From positions 10,899 to 74,898 of the forward strand of contig DASTFJ010000103.1 of the NCBI GenBank assembly GCA_035708745.1: a stretch of DNA of 64,000 bases, given 5' to 3'. A program made the translations under genes and the position numbers. The stretch comes from JAMLHN01 sp035708745 (GTDB lineage: Bacteria > Chloroflexota > Chloroflexia > Thermomicrobiales > UBA6265). The notes beneath the pieces are model-generated. The model ran no database searches. It was not told the origin of the DNA and was given only the letters and a program-made list of their open reading frames with translations. Shown in pieces: positions 50,829 through 61,991 of this stretch (positions within the stretch are counted from its first letter, which is position 1; every line of letters starts with the position of its first letter).

Positions 50829-51134
50829 GTGGAACTGACCGCCGACTATTTTCTCGGACTCAGCGCCGCGTTGTTCATCATCGGGCTGATGGGTGTGCTC
50901 ATCCGCCGCAATGTGCTCATCATCTTTCTCTGTGTCGAGCTCATGACCGCCGCAGTGAACATTACCTTCGTAACCTTCGCGCGGGAAACCAACACGCTCG
51001 ATGGCGAGGCATTCGCGATCTTCACGATTGCCGTTGCCGCCGCGGAAGCGGCGGTGGGTCTGGCGCTCATTCTGGCGATGAGCCGCCGCACTCGGTCGGT
51101 CGATATCGATGACTTCCGGTCGCTCAAAGACTGA
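50829..51134 (+). CDS. nuoK: NADH-quinone oxidoreductase subunit K
   Basis: A 101-residue subunit with three hydrophobic segments and the conserved glutamates in LIIFLCVELMTAAVNI and TIAVAAAEAAVGLALIL. GTG 50829 has GGAGGCGCC upstream and gives the standard NuoK length; the longer frame starting at 50796 is not family-like and overlaps nuoJ. Confidence 0.94.
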   Translation: MELTADYFLGLSAALFIIGLMGVLIRRNVLIIFLCVELMTAAVNITFVTFARETNTLDGEAFAIFTIAVAAAEAAVGLALILAMSRRTRSVDIDDFRSLKD

Positions 51135-51221
51135 TGCGGGAGACGCAGGGGATCTTCATGATCATGGGTTCGTGGGGCCAGGGAACCGGGTTCGCCCGGT
51201 TAGCGCAGGAATGGGGGCGGC

Positions 51222-53231
51222 ATGGATAGGTATCTCTTTCTGATACCGCTCCTTCCGCTGCTCGCCAGTGGATTCAATCTGCTGGTGTCCCGAAAGTTCT
51301 TTCCGGAGAAGGCGCACCTTTTCGCGATCGCCGGAGTGGCCGGGTCACTCGTGGTGTCGCTGCTTGTCTTCCGCGACATTTACGACGACAAGGGCCCGTT
51401 GAACCAACATCTCTGGGAATGGATCGGTTCCGGCTCGTTCCATGCCGAGGTCGGGCTTTTTGCCGATCAGCTGACCGCGGTCATGCTGGTCATGGTGACC
51501 TTTGTCTCCCTGCTCGTGCACATCTATTCGGCCGGTTATATGCACGGCGATCCGGGCTACGACCGCTTCTTTTCCTGGCTGCCGCTCTTCGTGTTCACCA
51601 TGCTGGTGCTGGTGCTGGCGAACAACTTCCTGCTCATCTTCTTCGGATGGGAAGGCGTGGGCCTCTGCTCTTATCTGCTCATCGGCTACTACTACAAACG
51701 CCGATCCGCCGCGAATGCCGCGAAGAAGGCCTTTATCGTCAACCGCATTGGTGATGTGGGTTTCGGTCTCGGCATCATGCTGATCTTTACGACGTTCGGG
51801 ACGATCACCTTTTCCGGCGATCAGGGCGTCTTCTCATTGGTCAATGATGGGAGCTATTCGGAGCGGACGTTAACCGCCATCGGTCTGCTCCTCTTTACCG
51901 GGGCGATCGGCAAGAGCGCCCAATTCCCGCTGCATGTCTGGCTGCCGGACGCGATGGAAGGTCCGACCCCGGTGTCCGCCCTCATCCACGCGGCCACCAT
52001 GGTCACAGCCGGTATCTATCTGGTTGCCCGCTCGAATCCGATCTTCATGCAGGCGCCCGACGCCATGCTGGTGGTTGCGACGATCGGCGCGCTGACCGCA
52101 TTCCTGGGCGCGACCATCGCGACGGTGCAGACCGACATCAAACGAGTCATCGCCTACTCGACCGTCAGCCAGCTTGGCTATATGGCGCTTGCGCTCGGGG
52201 TCGGCGCCTGGGTGACGGCTATTTTTCACCTGATTGCCCACGCCTTTTTCAAGGCTTGTCTCTTCCTCGGCAGCGGCTCCGTGATCCACGGAATGCACGA
52301 CGAACAGGACATGCGGAAGATGGGCGGTCTACGCAAGTTCATGCCGATCACGTTCTGGACGTTCCTGATCGCCTCTCTGGCAAACGCGGGAGTCTTTCCC
52401 TTGGCGGGTTTCTGGTCGAAAGACGAGATCATCACCGGCGCGTGGGTCAGCCGGGTCTTCCCCGATTACGGCAATTTGCTGACTGTCGTGGCATTGATCA
52501 CCGCGTTCATCACGGCTTACTACATGTTCCGGCTGGTCTTTCTGACCTTCTGCGGCAAACCGCGCTTCGATGAGGCGCGCGTGCATCCGCACGAATCGCC
52601 CTGGTTGATGACAGTTCCATTGATCATTCTGGCGGCGGTGACGATCTTCTTCGGCGCGCTGGGGTACCCGCCGGACGACGGGAGATTCCACCACTTCCTC
52701 GAACCGGTCTTCGCGACCGCGCAGGAGCATTTCGATGCTGAGGCCGCGGGCGAAACGGCAGTGACCGCCACGACCGAGGGTGAGGGGCAGGCCGAAGCGG
52801 CCCACGAAGCAGAGCACCACATTTCCAACGACACCATCATCCGGTTCGGCGTGATCTCCACGCTCCTGGCGCTGAGCGGCATCGTCGTCGCCTGGCTGGT
52901 CTTCCTGAAAGGGCGGATCGATCCGGTCGCGTTCGCGGCCGACCACCCGGGGCTGTACAACTTCCTCTTCAAGAAGTGGTATATCGATGAGGTCTACGAC
53001 GATTTGATCGTCTCCCCGATGCGGCGGTTCGCGACGTACCTTTGGCGCGTCATCGACGTCAAGGTCATCGATGGGACGCTCAACGGCATCGCTCGCGGAT
53101 TCGACGAGCTCAGCGCGGGGCTGCGCACACTGCAGACCGGTCTGGTACGCAACTACGCACTTGCCATTGCGCTCGGTATGGTCGTCATCGTCGGCGTCTA
53201 TTTCGCCGCATTCAGCGACCTCTTCCGGTAA
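51222..53231 (+). CDS. nuoL: NADH-quinone oxidoreductase subunit L
   Basis: The distal proton-pumping antiporter-like subunit. The 669-residue protein has about 16 hydrophobic segments, the conserved VGLCSYLLIGYYY, LHVWLPDAMEGPTPVSALIHAATMV and AYSTVSQLGYMALALG. The long C-terminal lateral helix segment follows (IDEVYDDLIVSPM). Between residues about 505 and 540 is an insert rich in Glu, Ala and His (TTEGEGQAEAAHEAEHH), not part of the core. The 87-nt gap before it has nothing recognised. Confidence 0.96.
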   Translation: MDRYLFLIPLLPLLASGFNLLVSRKFFPEKAHLFAIAGVAGSLVVSLLVFRDIYDDKGPLNQHLWEWIGSGSFHAEVGLFADQLTAVMLVMVTFVSLLVHIYSAGYMHGDPGYDRFFSWLPLFVFTMLVLVLANNFLLIFFGWEGVGLCSYLLIGYYYKRRSAANAAKKAFIVNRIGDVGFGLGIMLIFTTFGTITFSGDQGVFSLVNDGSYSERTLTAIGLLLFTGAIGKSAQFPLHVWLPDAMEGPTPVSALIHAATMVTAGIYLVARSNPIFMQAPDAMLVVATIGALTAFLGATIATVQTDIKRVIAYSTVSQLGYMALALGVGAWVTAIFHLIAHAFFKACLFLGSGSVIHGMHDEQDMRKMGGLRKFMPITFWTFLIASLANAGVFPLAGFWSKDEIITGAWVSRVFPDYGNLLTVVALITAFITAYYMFRLVFLTFCGKPRFDEARVHPHESPWLMTVPLIILAAVTIFFGALGYPPDDGRFHHFLEPVFATAQEHFDAEAAGETAVTATTEGEGQAEAAHEAEHHISNDTIIRFGVISTLLALSGIVVAWLVFLKGRIDPVAFAADHPGLYNFLFKKWYIDEVYDDLIVSPMRRFATYLWRVIDVKVIDGTLNGIARGFDELSAGLRTLQTGLVRNYALAIALGMVVIVGVYFAAFSDLFR

Positions 53232-53248
53232 GGGGGTAGGAGTAGCAC

Positions 53249-54931
53249 ATGGATAGCCTGCCCATTCTGAGCCTGACCGCCTACGCCCCGCTGGTGGGTG
53301 CGGTCGTCATCTTTGCCTTCCGCGGAGTCCAGCGCGAGCAAGCGCGCATGATCGCCCTCGTGGCGACCGTGGTGAGCTTCATTCTGTCGCTCGCCATGCT
53401 GCTCGATTTCGAGAAGAACGATCAATTTCAGTACACCGAGCATATGAAATGGCTGCCGGAGCTGGGCGTCTCCTATTCGATGGGTATCGACGGCATCGCG
53501 CTGGTGCTCATCGTGCTGACCACCTTCATCGGAGTGCTGGCCGTCATCTGGTCGTGGGATGCCATCACCTATCGGGGGCGCGAGTACTACATCACCTTGC
53601 TGCTGCTGCAGACCGGCATGCTCGGCGTCTTCATGGCGCTCGATCTCTTCATCTTCTACATCTTCTGGGAGCTCATGCTGATCCCGATGGCGCTGCTCAT
53701 CGGTATCTGGGGAAGTGAGAACCGCGTCTACGCGGCGATCAAGTTCTTCATCTATACCCTGGTCGGCTCACTGCTGATGCTGATCGGGATCGTGGCGACC
53801 TACCAGGCGTACTACGAGCAAACTGGTGTCCGCACCCTCAACATTCTGCAACTGCAGACCGGGTGGGATAAGGGCGCTTATAGCGATATCTTCCAGGGAG
53901 CGGTCTTCGCGGCCTTCCTGATCGCGTTCGCGATCAAGATTCCGATGTGGCCCTTCCACACGTGGCTGCCGGATGCCCACGTTCAGGCGCCGACCGCTGC
54001 GTCGGTCGTGCTGGCGTCCATCATGCTCAAAATGGGCGGCTATGGGATCTTGCGCTTCAATCTGCCGCTCTTCCCCGAAGCCGCCGAGGATTGGGCCGGG
54101 ATCATCATCGCCCTCTCGTTGATCGCCATCATCTACGGCGCACTGGTCGCACTGGTGCAACCGGACTTCAAAAAGCTGATTGCCTATTCGTCCGTGTCAC
54201 ATATGGGATTCGTGACGCTCGGTATCTTCACGAACATCTTCCTGACATCGCGCAGCGACCTGAGCGGCTTCAATGGCTCGATGATGGTGATGGTCGCCCA
54301 CGGTATCAATACCGGCGGGTTGTTCTTCCTGGTCGGTATGCTCTACGAGCGGGCCCACACCCGGTTACTGGCGTCATTCGGCGGGATCGCAGGGCGGATG
54401 CCCTTCTACGCCTTCTTCCTGGGGCTCTTCACCTTTGCCAGTATCGGCTTGCCGGGCATGTCCGGGTTCGTCGGAGAGTTCCTGGCTATTCTGAGCGCCT
54501 TCCAATATCACAAGTGGATGGCGTTCATCGCCTTTATTGTGGTCATCCTGGCCGCCTGGTACATGCTCTGGATGTACCAGCAGGTCACCCAGGGGCGCGC
54601 GCATGGCGAGCTACCCGATCCGAAGGACGGGGAGCTGACCCCGGACGAGCAGGCGATGCTGGCGGCGGCCGGCAGCGGTCACGGTCATGACGACGGCCAC
54701 GGGCATGCGCCCGCGTTTGCCCCGGTGTCCGGCGGTTCCCACGATCATGCAGACGATGCGCACGACTCGTCACGATGGCCCGATCTCACGCGTCGTGAGC
54801 TGGTGACGCTCGTTCCGCTAGCCGTCCTGACCATCGTGCTGGGCGTCTATCCAAATCCGATCTTCGATATTGTCGGCCCGTCGTTCGAGCGGATCATGGA
54901 TCCGTTCTTCCGCGGACCGTTGGGCGGTTAG
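53249..54931 (+). CDS. nuoM: NADH-quinone oxidoreductase subunit M
   Basis: Proton-pumping antiporter-like subunit. The 560-residue protein has about 14 hydrophobic segments with FYIFWELMLIPMALLIGIWG, FHTWLPDAHVQAPTAASVVLASIMLKMGGYG and AYSSVSHMGFVTLGIF. Between residues about 450 and 505 it has a His/Asp/Gly-rich loop (SGHGHDDGHGHAP) not seen in typical NuoM; it could bind metal. It starts 17 nt after nuoL. Confidence 0.96.
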   Translation: MDSLPILSLTAYAPLVGAVVIFAFRGVQREQARMIALVATVVSFILSLAMLLDFEKNDQFQYTEHMKWLPELGVSYSMGIDGIALVLIVLTTFIGVLAVIWSWDAITYRGREYYITLLLLQTGMLGVFMALDLFIFYIFWELMLIPMALLIGIWGSENRVYAAIKFFIYTLVGSLLMLIGIVATYQAYYEQTGVRTLNILQLQTGWDKGAYSDIFQGAVFAAFLIAFAIKIPMWPFHTWLPDAHVQAPTAASVVLASIMLKMGGYGILRFNLPLFPEAAEDWAGIIIALSLIAIIYGALVALVQPDFKKLIAYSSVSHMGFVTLGIFTNIFLTSRSDLSGFNGSMMVMVAHGINTGGLFFLVGMLYERAHTRLLASFGGIAGRMPFYAFFLGLFTFASIGLPGMSGFVGEFLAILSAFQYHKWMAFIAFIVVILAAWYMLWMYQQVTQGRAHGELPDPKDGELTPDEQAMLAAAGSGHGHDDGHGHAPAFAPVSGGSHDHADDAHDSSRWPDLTRRELVTLVPLAVLTIVLGVYPNPIFDIVGPSFERIMDPFFRGPLGG

Positions 54932-54942
54932 GGGCAAACCGG

Positions 54943-56514
54943 GTGGATCTGCTGAATCTCGACCTTAGCGCTCCGGAATGGCGGTATGTCTGGCCGCAGC
55001 TCATCGTCTTCATCCTGGCGGTGGTGCTGGTTTTCGTCGATGCCTTCATTCCCAAGCACCGCAGCTTCCAGGTACTGACGGGCATCTCACTGGTCGGCTA
55101 CCTGCTGGCGATCGCGGCGCTCTACAAACAGCACGACCGCGTTGGCGCCACCTTCCAGGGCTCGTTCCGCTCGGACGGGCTGACCGTCTTCCTGTCGCTC
55201 ATCATCCTGGTGGCGGCCGTCTTCTCGGTGCTCGTCTCCGCCAATTACATCAAGAATGTCGGCGATCGGGTTCCCATCGGTGAGTACTACATTCTGCTGG
55301 CGTTTTCGGTGCTCGGCGCATTGCTGGTGTCCTCCTCGGGCGATCTGATCACCATCTTCGTCGGGTTGGAGCTCTCATCGCTGGCGACCTATGTGCTCAC
55401 CGGCTACACCAAGCGCAACGCCCCCTCGGTCGAAGGCGCCCTGAAATATTTCCTGCTCGGCATCTTTGCCAGCGCGATTCTGCTCTATGGCATGGCCTGG
55501 GCCTACGGTCTCTCGGGATCGACCGGTCTCGACAATATCCGCGCCGGCGTCGGCGCCGCGGTCGAAGGCAAGGAGTGGTTCGAGACGTCGGTGTTGCTCT
55601 CGCTGCTGCTGCTGATCGTCGGACTCGGATTCAAGATCGCCGCGGTCCCCTTCCATATGTGGACGCCGGATGCCTACGAAGGCGCGCCGACCCCGGTGAC
55701 TGCCTATATGTCGGTCATCCCCAAGGCAGCCGGTTTCGCGGCGATGATCCGCATCTTGGTGCAGGCGCTGGGTCCACTCTCGGACGACTGGCGCTGGCTG
55801 ATCGGCGTTCTGGCGGTGCTGACGATGGCGCTGGGCAACATCGTCGCCCTGTCTCAACGCAATCTCAAACGCATGCTGGCCTATTCATCGATCGCACATA
55901 CCGGCTATATGATGGTCGGGCTGGCCGCCTACCGCGAAGGCACAGGCTTCGGCAACGATCTCAGCCAGATAATCGGGCTGCGCGGCGTGTCGTCGACCCT
56001 CTACTACCTGCTCGCCTATGTCTTCATGAACATTGGCGCATTTGCCGTCATTACCTGGCTGCAACAACGCGGGCGTGGGGACACCCTGGATGATATTGCT
56101 GGCCTGGCGAGCACCGATCCGCTTCCGGCCGCGGCCATGGCCATCTTCATGGTGTCGTTGATGGGGATTCCACCCCTGATCGGCTTCTACGCCAAGTACT
56201 ATGTGATCCTGGCGGCCATGGAAGCGGACATGCTCTGGCTGGCGATCGCCGTGGTCATCGCCTCCGGTATCAGCGCCTACTTCTACTTGCGTGTCGTGGC
56301 GGTGATGTATTTCAGCTCGTCCGAGCAGGAGGACATCCGTCCAGCGCGCACGCAGCTGCTGAATGCCGGCCTCATCCTGCTGGTCGCCGGGAATCTGGTG
56401 CTCGGGCTCTTCTCCGATGGAATCGTCAACTTGAGCGACGATTGGACCTCCGCTCTGACCAACGCCCAGACCAGCGCCGAAACCCAAAACGCCGCGCAGG
56501 TGGCCGAACCGTAG
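54943..56514 (+). CDS. nuoN: NADH-quinone oxidoreductase subunit N
   Basis: Third antiporter-like proton channel. The 523-residue protein has about 14 hydrophobic segments with SGDLITIFVGLELSSLATYVL, VPFHMWTPDAYEGAPTPVTAYM and LAYSSIAHTGYMMVGLAAY. GTG 54943 follows the nuoM stop by 11 nt. It closes the cluster; no nuo gene follows in the remaining window. The 171-nt gap to the next gene shows nothing certain. Confidence 0.95.
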   Translation: MDLLNLDLSAPEWRYVWPQLIVFILAVVLVFVDAFIPKHRSFQVLTGISLVGYLLAIAALYKQHDRVGATFQGSFRSDGLTVFLSLIILVAAVFSVLVSANYIKNVGDRVPIGEYYILLAFSVLGALLVSSSGDLITIFVGLELSSLATYVLTGYTKRNAPSVEGALKYFLLGIFASAILLYGMAWAYGLSGSTGLDNIRAGVGAAVEGKEWFETSVLLSLLLLIVGLGFKIAAVPFHMWTPDAYEGAPTPVTAYMSVIPKAAGFAAMIRILVQALGPLSDDWRWLIGVLAVLTMALGNIVALSQRNLKRMLAYSSIAHTGYMMVGLAAYREGTGFGNDLSQIIGLRGVSSTLYYLLAYVFMNIGAFAVITWLQQRGRGDTLDDIAGLASTDPLPAAAMAIFMVSLMGIPPLIGFYAKYYVILAAMEADMLWLAIAVVIASGISAYFYLRVVAVMYFSSSEQEDIRPARTQLLNAGLILLVAGNLVLGLFSDGIVNLSDDWTSALTNAQTSAETQNAAQVAEP

Positions 56515-56685
56515 CGTCCGTGCTCGCTCGATGTGCAATCCAGCGGCCGGTGTGTTGGCCCTTGGATGCCAAGGCACCGGCCGTTCGCCTCGTCCAGGTA
56601 GGAGCGTCCCCCTGTGGTTGTCCTTTCCGCCAGGAAGCACTGTCCTCGCTGGTGACGCCAACGGCCAGGCGAAGGGACAGTCGCC

Positions 56686-57222
56686 ATGCTACAGGGTGAG
56701 GTCGTCAATCTCCGCGCGATCGAGCGATCCGACGCAACCTCGATCCACCGCTGGCTCGACGATCCGGAGCTCATGCGCTGGTGGGGATACGGCGTCCGGG
56801 CGGTCTCGCTGGCGTCGGTCCAGGAGCACATCGAACAATGGATCGGAGATGAGCGCGCGTTCGGACATCCGGTGGCGTTCGTCATCGAGGCGCTCTCCGG
56901 CGATCCCATTGGCATGATGATCCTGTCAGACGTGCATGCCACCGACCGCGGCGCCGAATTGAGCTGCTTCTTGCAGGCAGGTTCCCGGAACCAGGGATTC
57001 GGCAAGGACGCTTTGGAGACGGTGGTGGAGGCCGCATTCGCTCATTGGAATTACCATCGGCTCACCGCCCGCTGCGAAGCGGCGAACGAGCGCGCACATG
57101 CGTTCTTCACAGCAGGCGGCTTCCAGCTCGAGGGACGCTTGCGGGATGCGCGCTTTGTCGACGGCGCCTGGGACGACATTCTCGTCTTCGGCCGCATCCG
57201 TCAAGAGGAGACCAGCCCATGA
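56686..57222 (+). CDS. GNAT acetyltransferase, RimJ/RimL-like
   Basis: A 178-residue N-acetyltransferase of the RimJ/RimL type, transferring acetyl from acetyl-CoA to an amine. It has VVNLRAIERSDATSIHRWLDDPELM, the acetyl-CoA loop region GSRNQGFGKDALETVV (a variant of QxxGxG/A) and ANERAHAFFTAGGFQLEGRLRD. Substrate unknown. ATG 56686 has AAGGGACAG upstream. It is translationally coupled (ATGA) to the NUDIX gene. Confidence 0.88.
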   Translation: MLQGEVVNLRAIERSDATSIHRWLDDPELMRWWGYGVRAVSLASVQEHIEQWIGDERAFGHPVAFVIEALSGDPIGMMILSDVHATDRGAELSCFLQAGSRNQGFGKDALETVVEAAFAHWNYHRLTARCEAANERAHAFFTAGGFQLEGRLRDARFVDGAWDDILVFGRIRQEETSP

Positions 57223-57878
57223 GCGAACGCGCTCAGGACCCTTCCGAGCTCTTCGATGTCCTTACCGCTGAAGGAGCATCAAAGGGATTCGCTAAAAAAC
57301 GGTCAGAGGTGCATCGCGATGGCGACTGGCACGGCTCGATTCATGTGTGGGTGTACGGCGTCGATCGTGGCATTCCGTATCTGGCGTTCCAGCGGCGAGG
57401 ACGCTTCAAGGACACCTTGCCATTGAAGCTCGACGCCACGGTCGGCGGTCATCTCCGCACCGGCGAAAGCGTCGAGCAGACCTTGCGCGAAGTGCAGGAA
57501 GAGATCGGCCGAGGTGTCGCCATGGCGGAGCTCCTACCAATCGGGATTCGCCTTGGTGTAAGTGAGGATGTGCGTGGAATCATCGACCGGGAAATCCAGC
57601 ATGTCTATTTCTGGCGGGTCGACGAGCCGCTTACGACCTTTGCCCCCAATCCGGACGAGCTCGAATCGCTGGTGCAGCTGCCGCTGGAAGACGTGCTCGC
57701 CATCTTCGGCGAGGGCATCGTCGCCGCGGACGCTCTCGAGCTCCGGGCCGGGTCGGCTATCCTGACGCCGGTCCTCATCACCCGCAGTGAATTCGCCGAT
57801 GGTATCGACCGCTATCCCTATCGCGTCGCCATCGCCGCCTCGAACGCACTCCGCGGCGACCGCTATGTCGCCATCTAG
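57219..57878 (+). CDS. NUDIX hydrolase
   Basis: A 219-residue NUDIX protein hydrolysing a nucleoside-diphosphate-linked substrate. The NUDIX box is complete (GGHLRTGESVEQTLREVQEE then IG). An N-terminal stretch, ELFDVLTAEGASKGFAKKRSEVHRDGDWH, matches IDI-like/DUF4743-type NUDIX proteins that act on small phosphates. ATG 57219 overlaps the GNAT stop. A NUDIX/GNAT pair is a common arrangement but gives no clear pathway here. Confidence 0.88.
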   Translation: MSERAQDPSELFDVLTAEGASKGFAKKRSEVHRDGDWHGSIHVWVYGVDRGIPYLAFQRRGRFKDTLPLKLDATVGGHLRTGESVEQTLREVQEEIGRGVAMAELLPIGIRLGVSEDVRGIIDREIQHVYFWRVDEPLTTFAPNPDELESLVQLPLEDVLAIFGEGIVAADALELRAGSAILTPVLITRSEFADGIDRYPYRVAIAASNALRGDRYVAI

Positions 57879-57899
57879 CAACCGTCATCCCAACCGCCC

Positions 57900-57960
57900 T
57901 ATCGTCGTCCCGACCGAAGTGGAGAGCCTGCCCTGAGCGAAGTCGAATGGGGACCTCTCT
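57900..57960 (+). repeat. Dispersed repeat, two degenerate half copies
   Basis: TCGTCGTCCCGACCGAAGTG followed by GAG matches the minus-strand copy near 5650. About 10 nt later CCTGAGCGAAGTCGAATGGG is a second, related unit. Both belong to the family present in the lys operon gaps. The remaining part of 57879-58294, apart from the promoter element, holds no recognised gene. Confidence 0.65.
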
Positions 57961-58093
57961 TCCCCCTGCAATCCAGCCTCCCCCACACCACCCTCGGTCG
58001 TAGCGCAAGGTCTCCGCGCCCTGCGCCTCGCTCGGGTGAGCGCAGCTCGATACCTTGGCCACGACCAATCCCAAAATTGAAAACCTACACCCC

Positions 58094-58122
58094 TTGACAT
58101 CATAGAACATACGTTCTATGAT
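58094..58122 (+). promoter_or_regulatory. Strong promoter overlapped by a LexA-type palindrome
   Basis: TTGACA (58094-58099), a 17-nt spacer and TATGAT (58117-58122) form a near-consensus promoter. The spacer and -10 are covered by a perfect inverted repeat, ATCATAGAAC-ATAC-GTTCTATGAT (58099-58122). Its core, GAACATACGTTC, fits the Gram-positive LexA/DinR box GAACNNNNGTTC. No convincing gene follows on the plus strand up to 58294; a GC-rich hairpin at about 58154-58182 (GCCTGGGCAG pairing with CTGCCCGGGC) does. Confidence 0.7.
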
Positions 58123-58294
58123 GAGTTCAAGCGGCACATCCGGCATGGGTGCGGGCCTGGGCAGCACTTGACCCTGCCCGGGCTGGTTACCCGTCATCCA
58201 CACTCGGTGCTGGATCCCGGTGCTGGTGGCTCTTCCGGCTACCAGTGTGTCTTGGTCGATCCCACCGTCTCATTGAGAAGCGTTAATCGCAATC

Positions 58295-58858
58295 CTATGA
58301 GTCCCGCTGTGCGAAGAGCCGCACCCATTTCTCGAACGCGGCATAAAAGCGCGTCAGCTGCTTGCGAACTCGCTCGTCATGCAGATCGCCATTGCCATCG
58401 ATGACATCGGCGACCCGCATGATGAAGACCTCCGGTTGCGGCATGACGGGCATATTCATCGTCGGCAAGACCTGACGCATATGCAGCTGCATGCGCATGG
58501 TGCCGGAGCGGCCGGAGGACGCGCCCAGAACGCCGGCCGGTTTGTTCGCAATGGGAGCCGAGTCTGGTGGCCGGGATGCCCAGTCGAACGCATTCTTGAC
58601 GACACCCGGAACCGAATAGTTGTATTCCGGCGAGATGAAGAGGATGCCATCCGCTTTGCGAACCGCGTCCCAATACTCGATGACGGGCTCGGTCGGATCT
58701 AGCTGGACGTCCTGGTCGAAGAGCGGCAGGCTCCGGATCGGAATTTCCCTCAGCACCAGCCCCTCCGGGGTCAGCGCGTGCGAGTTGTCGAAGACTTTCC
58801 GGTTGTACGATGCCTGACGCAGGCTGCCGACGATGACACCAATGTCGAGTGGCTCCAT
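58295..58858 (-). CDS. NADPH-dependent FMN reductase
   Basis: A 187-residue flavodoxin-fold reductase. It has GVIVGSLRQASYNRKV (FMN phosphate loop), FISPEYNYSVPGVVKNAFDWAS (conserved PEYN) and VLGASSGRSGTMRMQLHMRQVL. Members reduce FMN, quinones or azo compounds with NAD(P)H. ATG 58858 has GGAGGGTAC upstream. Single gene; the LexA-type promoter 170 nt past its stop points the other way. Confidence 0.93.
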   Translation of the reverse strand: MEPLDIGVIVGSLRQASYNRKVFDNSHALTPEGLVLREIPIRSLPLFDQDVQLDPTEPVIEYWDAVRKADGILFISPEYNYSVPGVVKNAFDWASRPPDSAPIANKPAGVLGASSGRSGTMRMQLHMRQVLPTMNMPVMPQPEVFIMRVADVIDGNGDLHDERVRKQLTRFYAAFEKWVRLFAQRDS

Positions 58859-58916
58859 GTACCCTCCTTCTCGATTCTGAGCATACCCGGACTGGCCCGG
58901 TCCACGCAGAAGCAGA

Positions 58917-58949
58917 CCGACCCTTCCCGATCGTTCCGGGAAGGGTCGG
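58917..58949 (-). terminator. Hairpin after acnA
   Basis: CCGACCCTTCCCG pairs over 13 bp with CGGGAAGGGTCGG around a 7-nt loop. It lies 20 nt past the acnA stop on the minus strand, ahead of the FMN reductase start. The T-run is poor. Confidence 0.6.
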
Positions 58950-58968
58950 GAAGGACGAGGAACGGCCG

Positions 58969-61692
<2,724 letters not shown>

Positions 61693-61991
61693 CTGGTGAG
61701 CTACCTCCTGGAGTCGCCTCGATGCGGCAGAATCGCCGGGTTCGTCCCGGCGCGGGGAGGCTTCTCGTCTCCTCTAGATTCTAAGCCATCGAAACCGCCG
61801 TCCGGCGCAGCGTTCACCCACGGTCGATGGCCGCCTTGTTCGACCGTGGTGCGCCATATCGCGGCGATGCCGATTCTGACAGGCCACGGACCCACCGCTA
61901 TACTTCGCCGGGCGCTCCCGTCACGGGATGGCGGGCGCTTTGGACGCGCGCCAGATGAGCGCGCCGCAGCTGTGAGGGCCACCCGGCCGGC

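Noticed and set aside
58168..58404. 78-residue plus-strand frame downstream of the LexA-type promoter
   Set aside because: Runs into the FMN reductase gene antisense, has no ribosome-binding site and a composition unlike protein.
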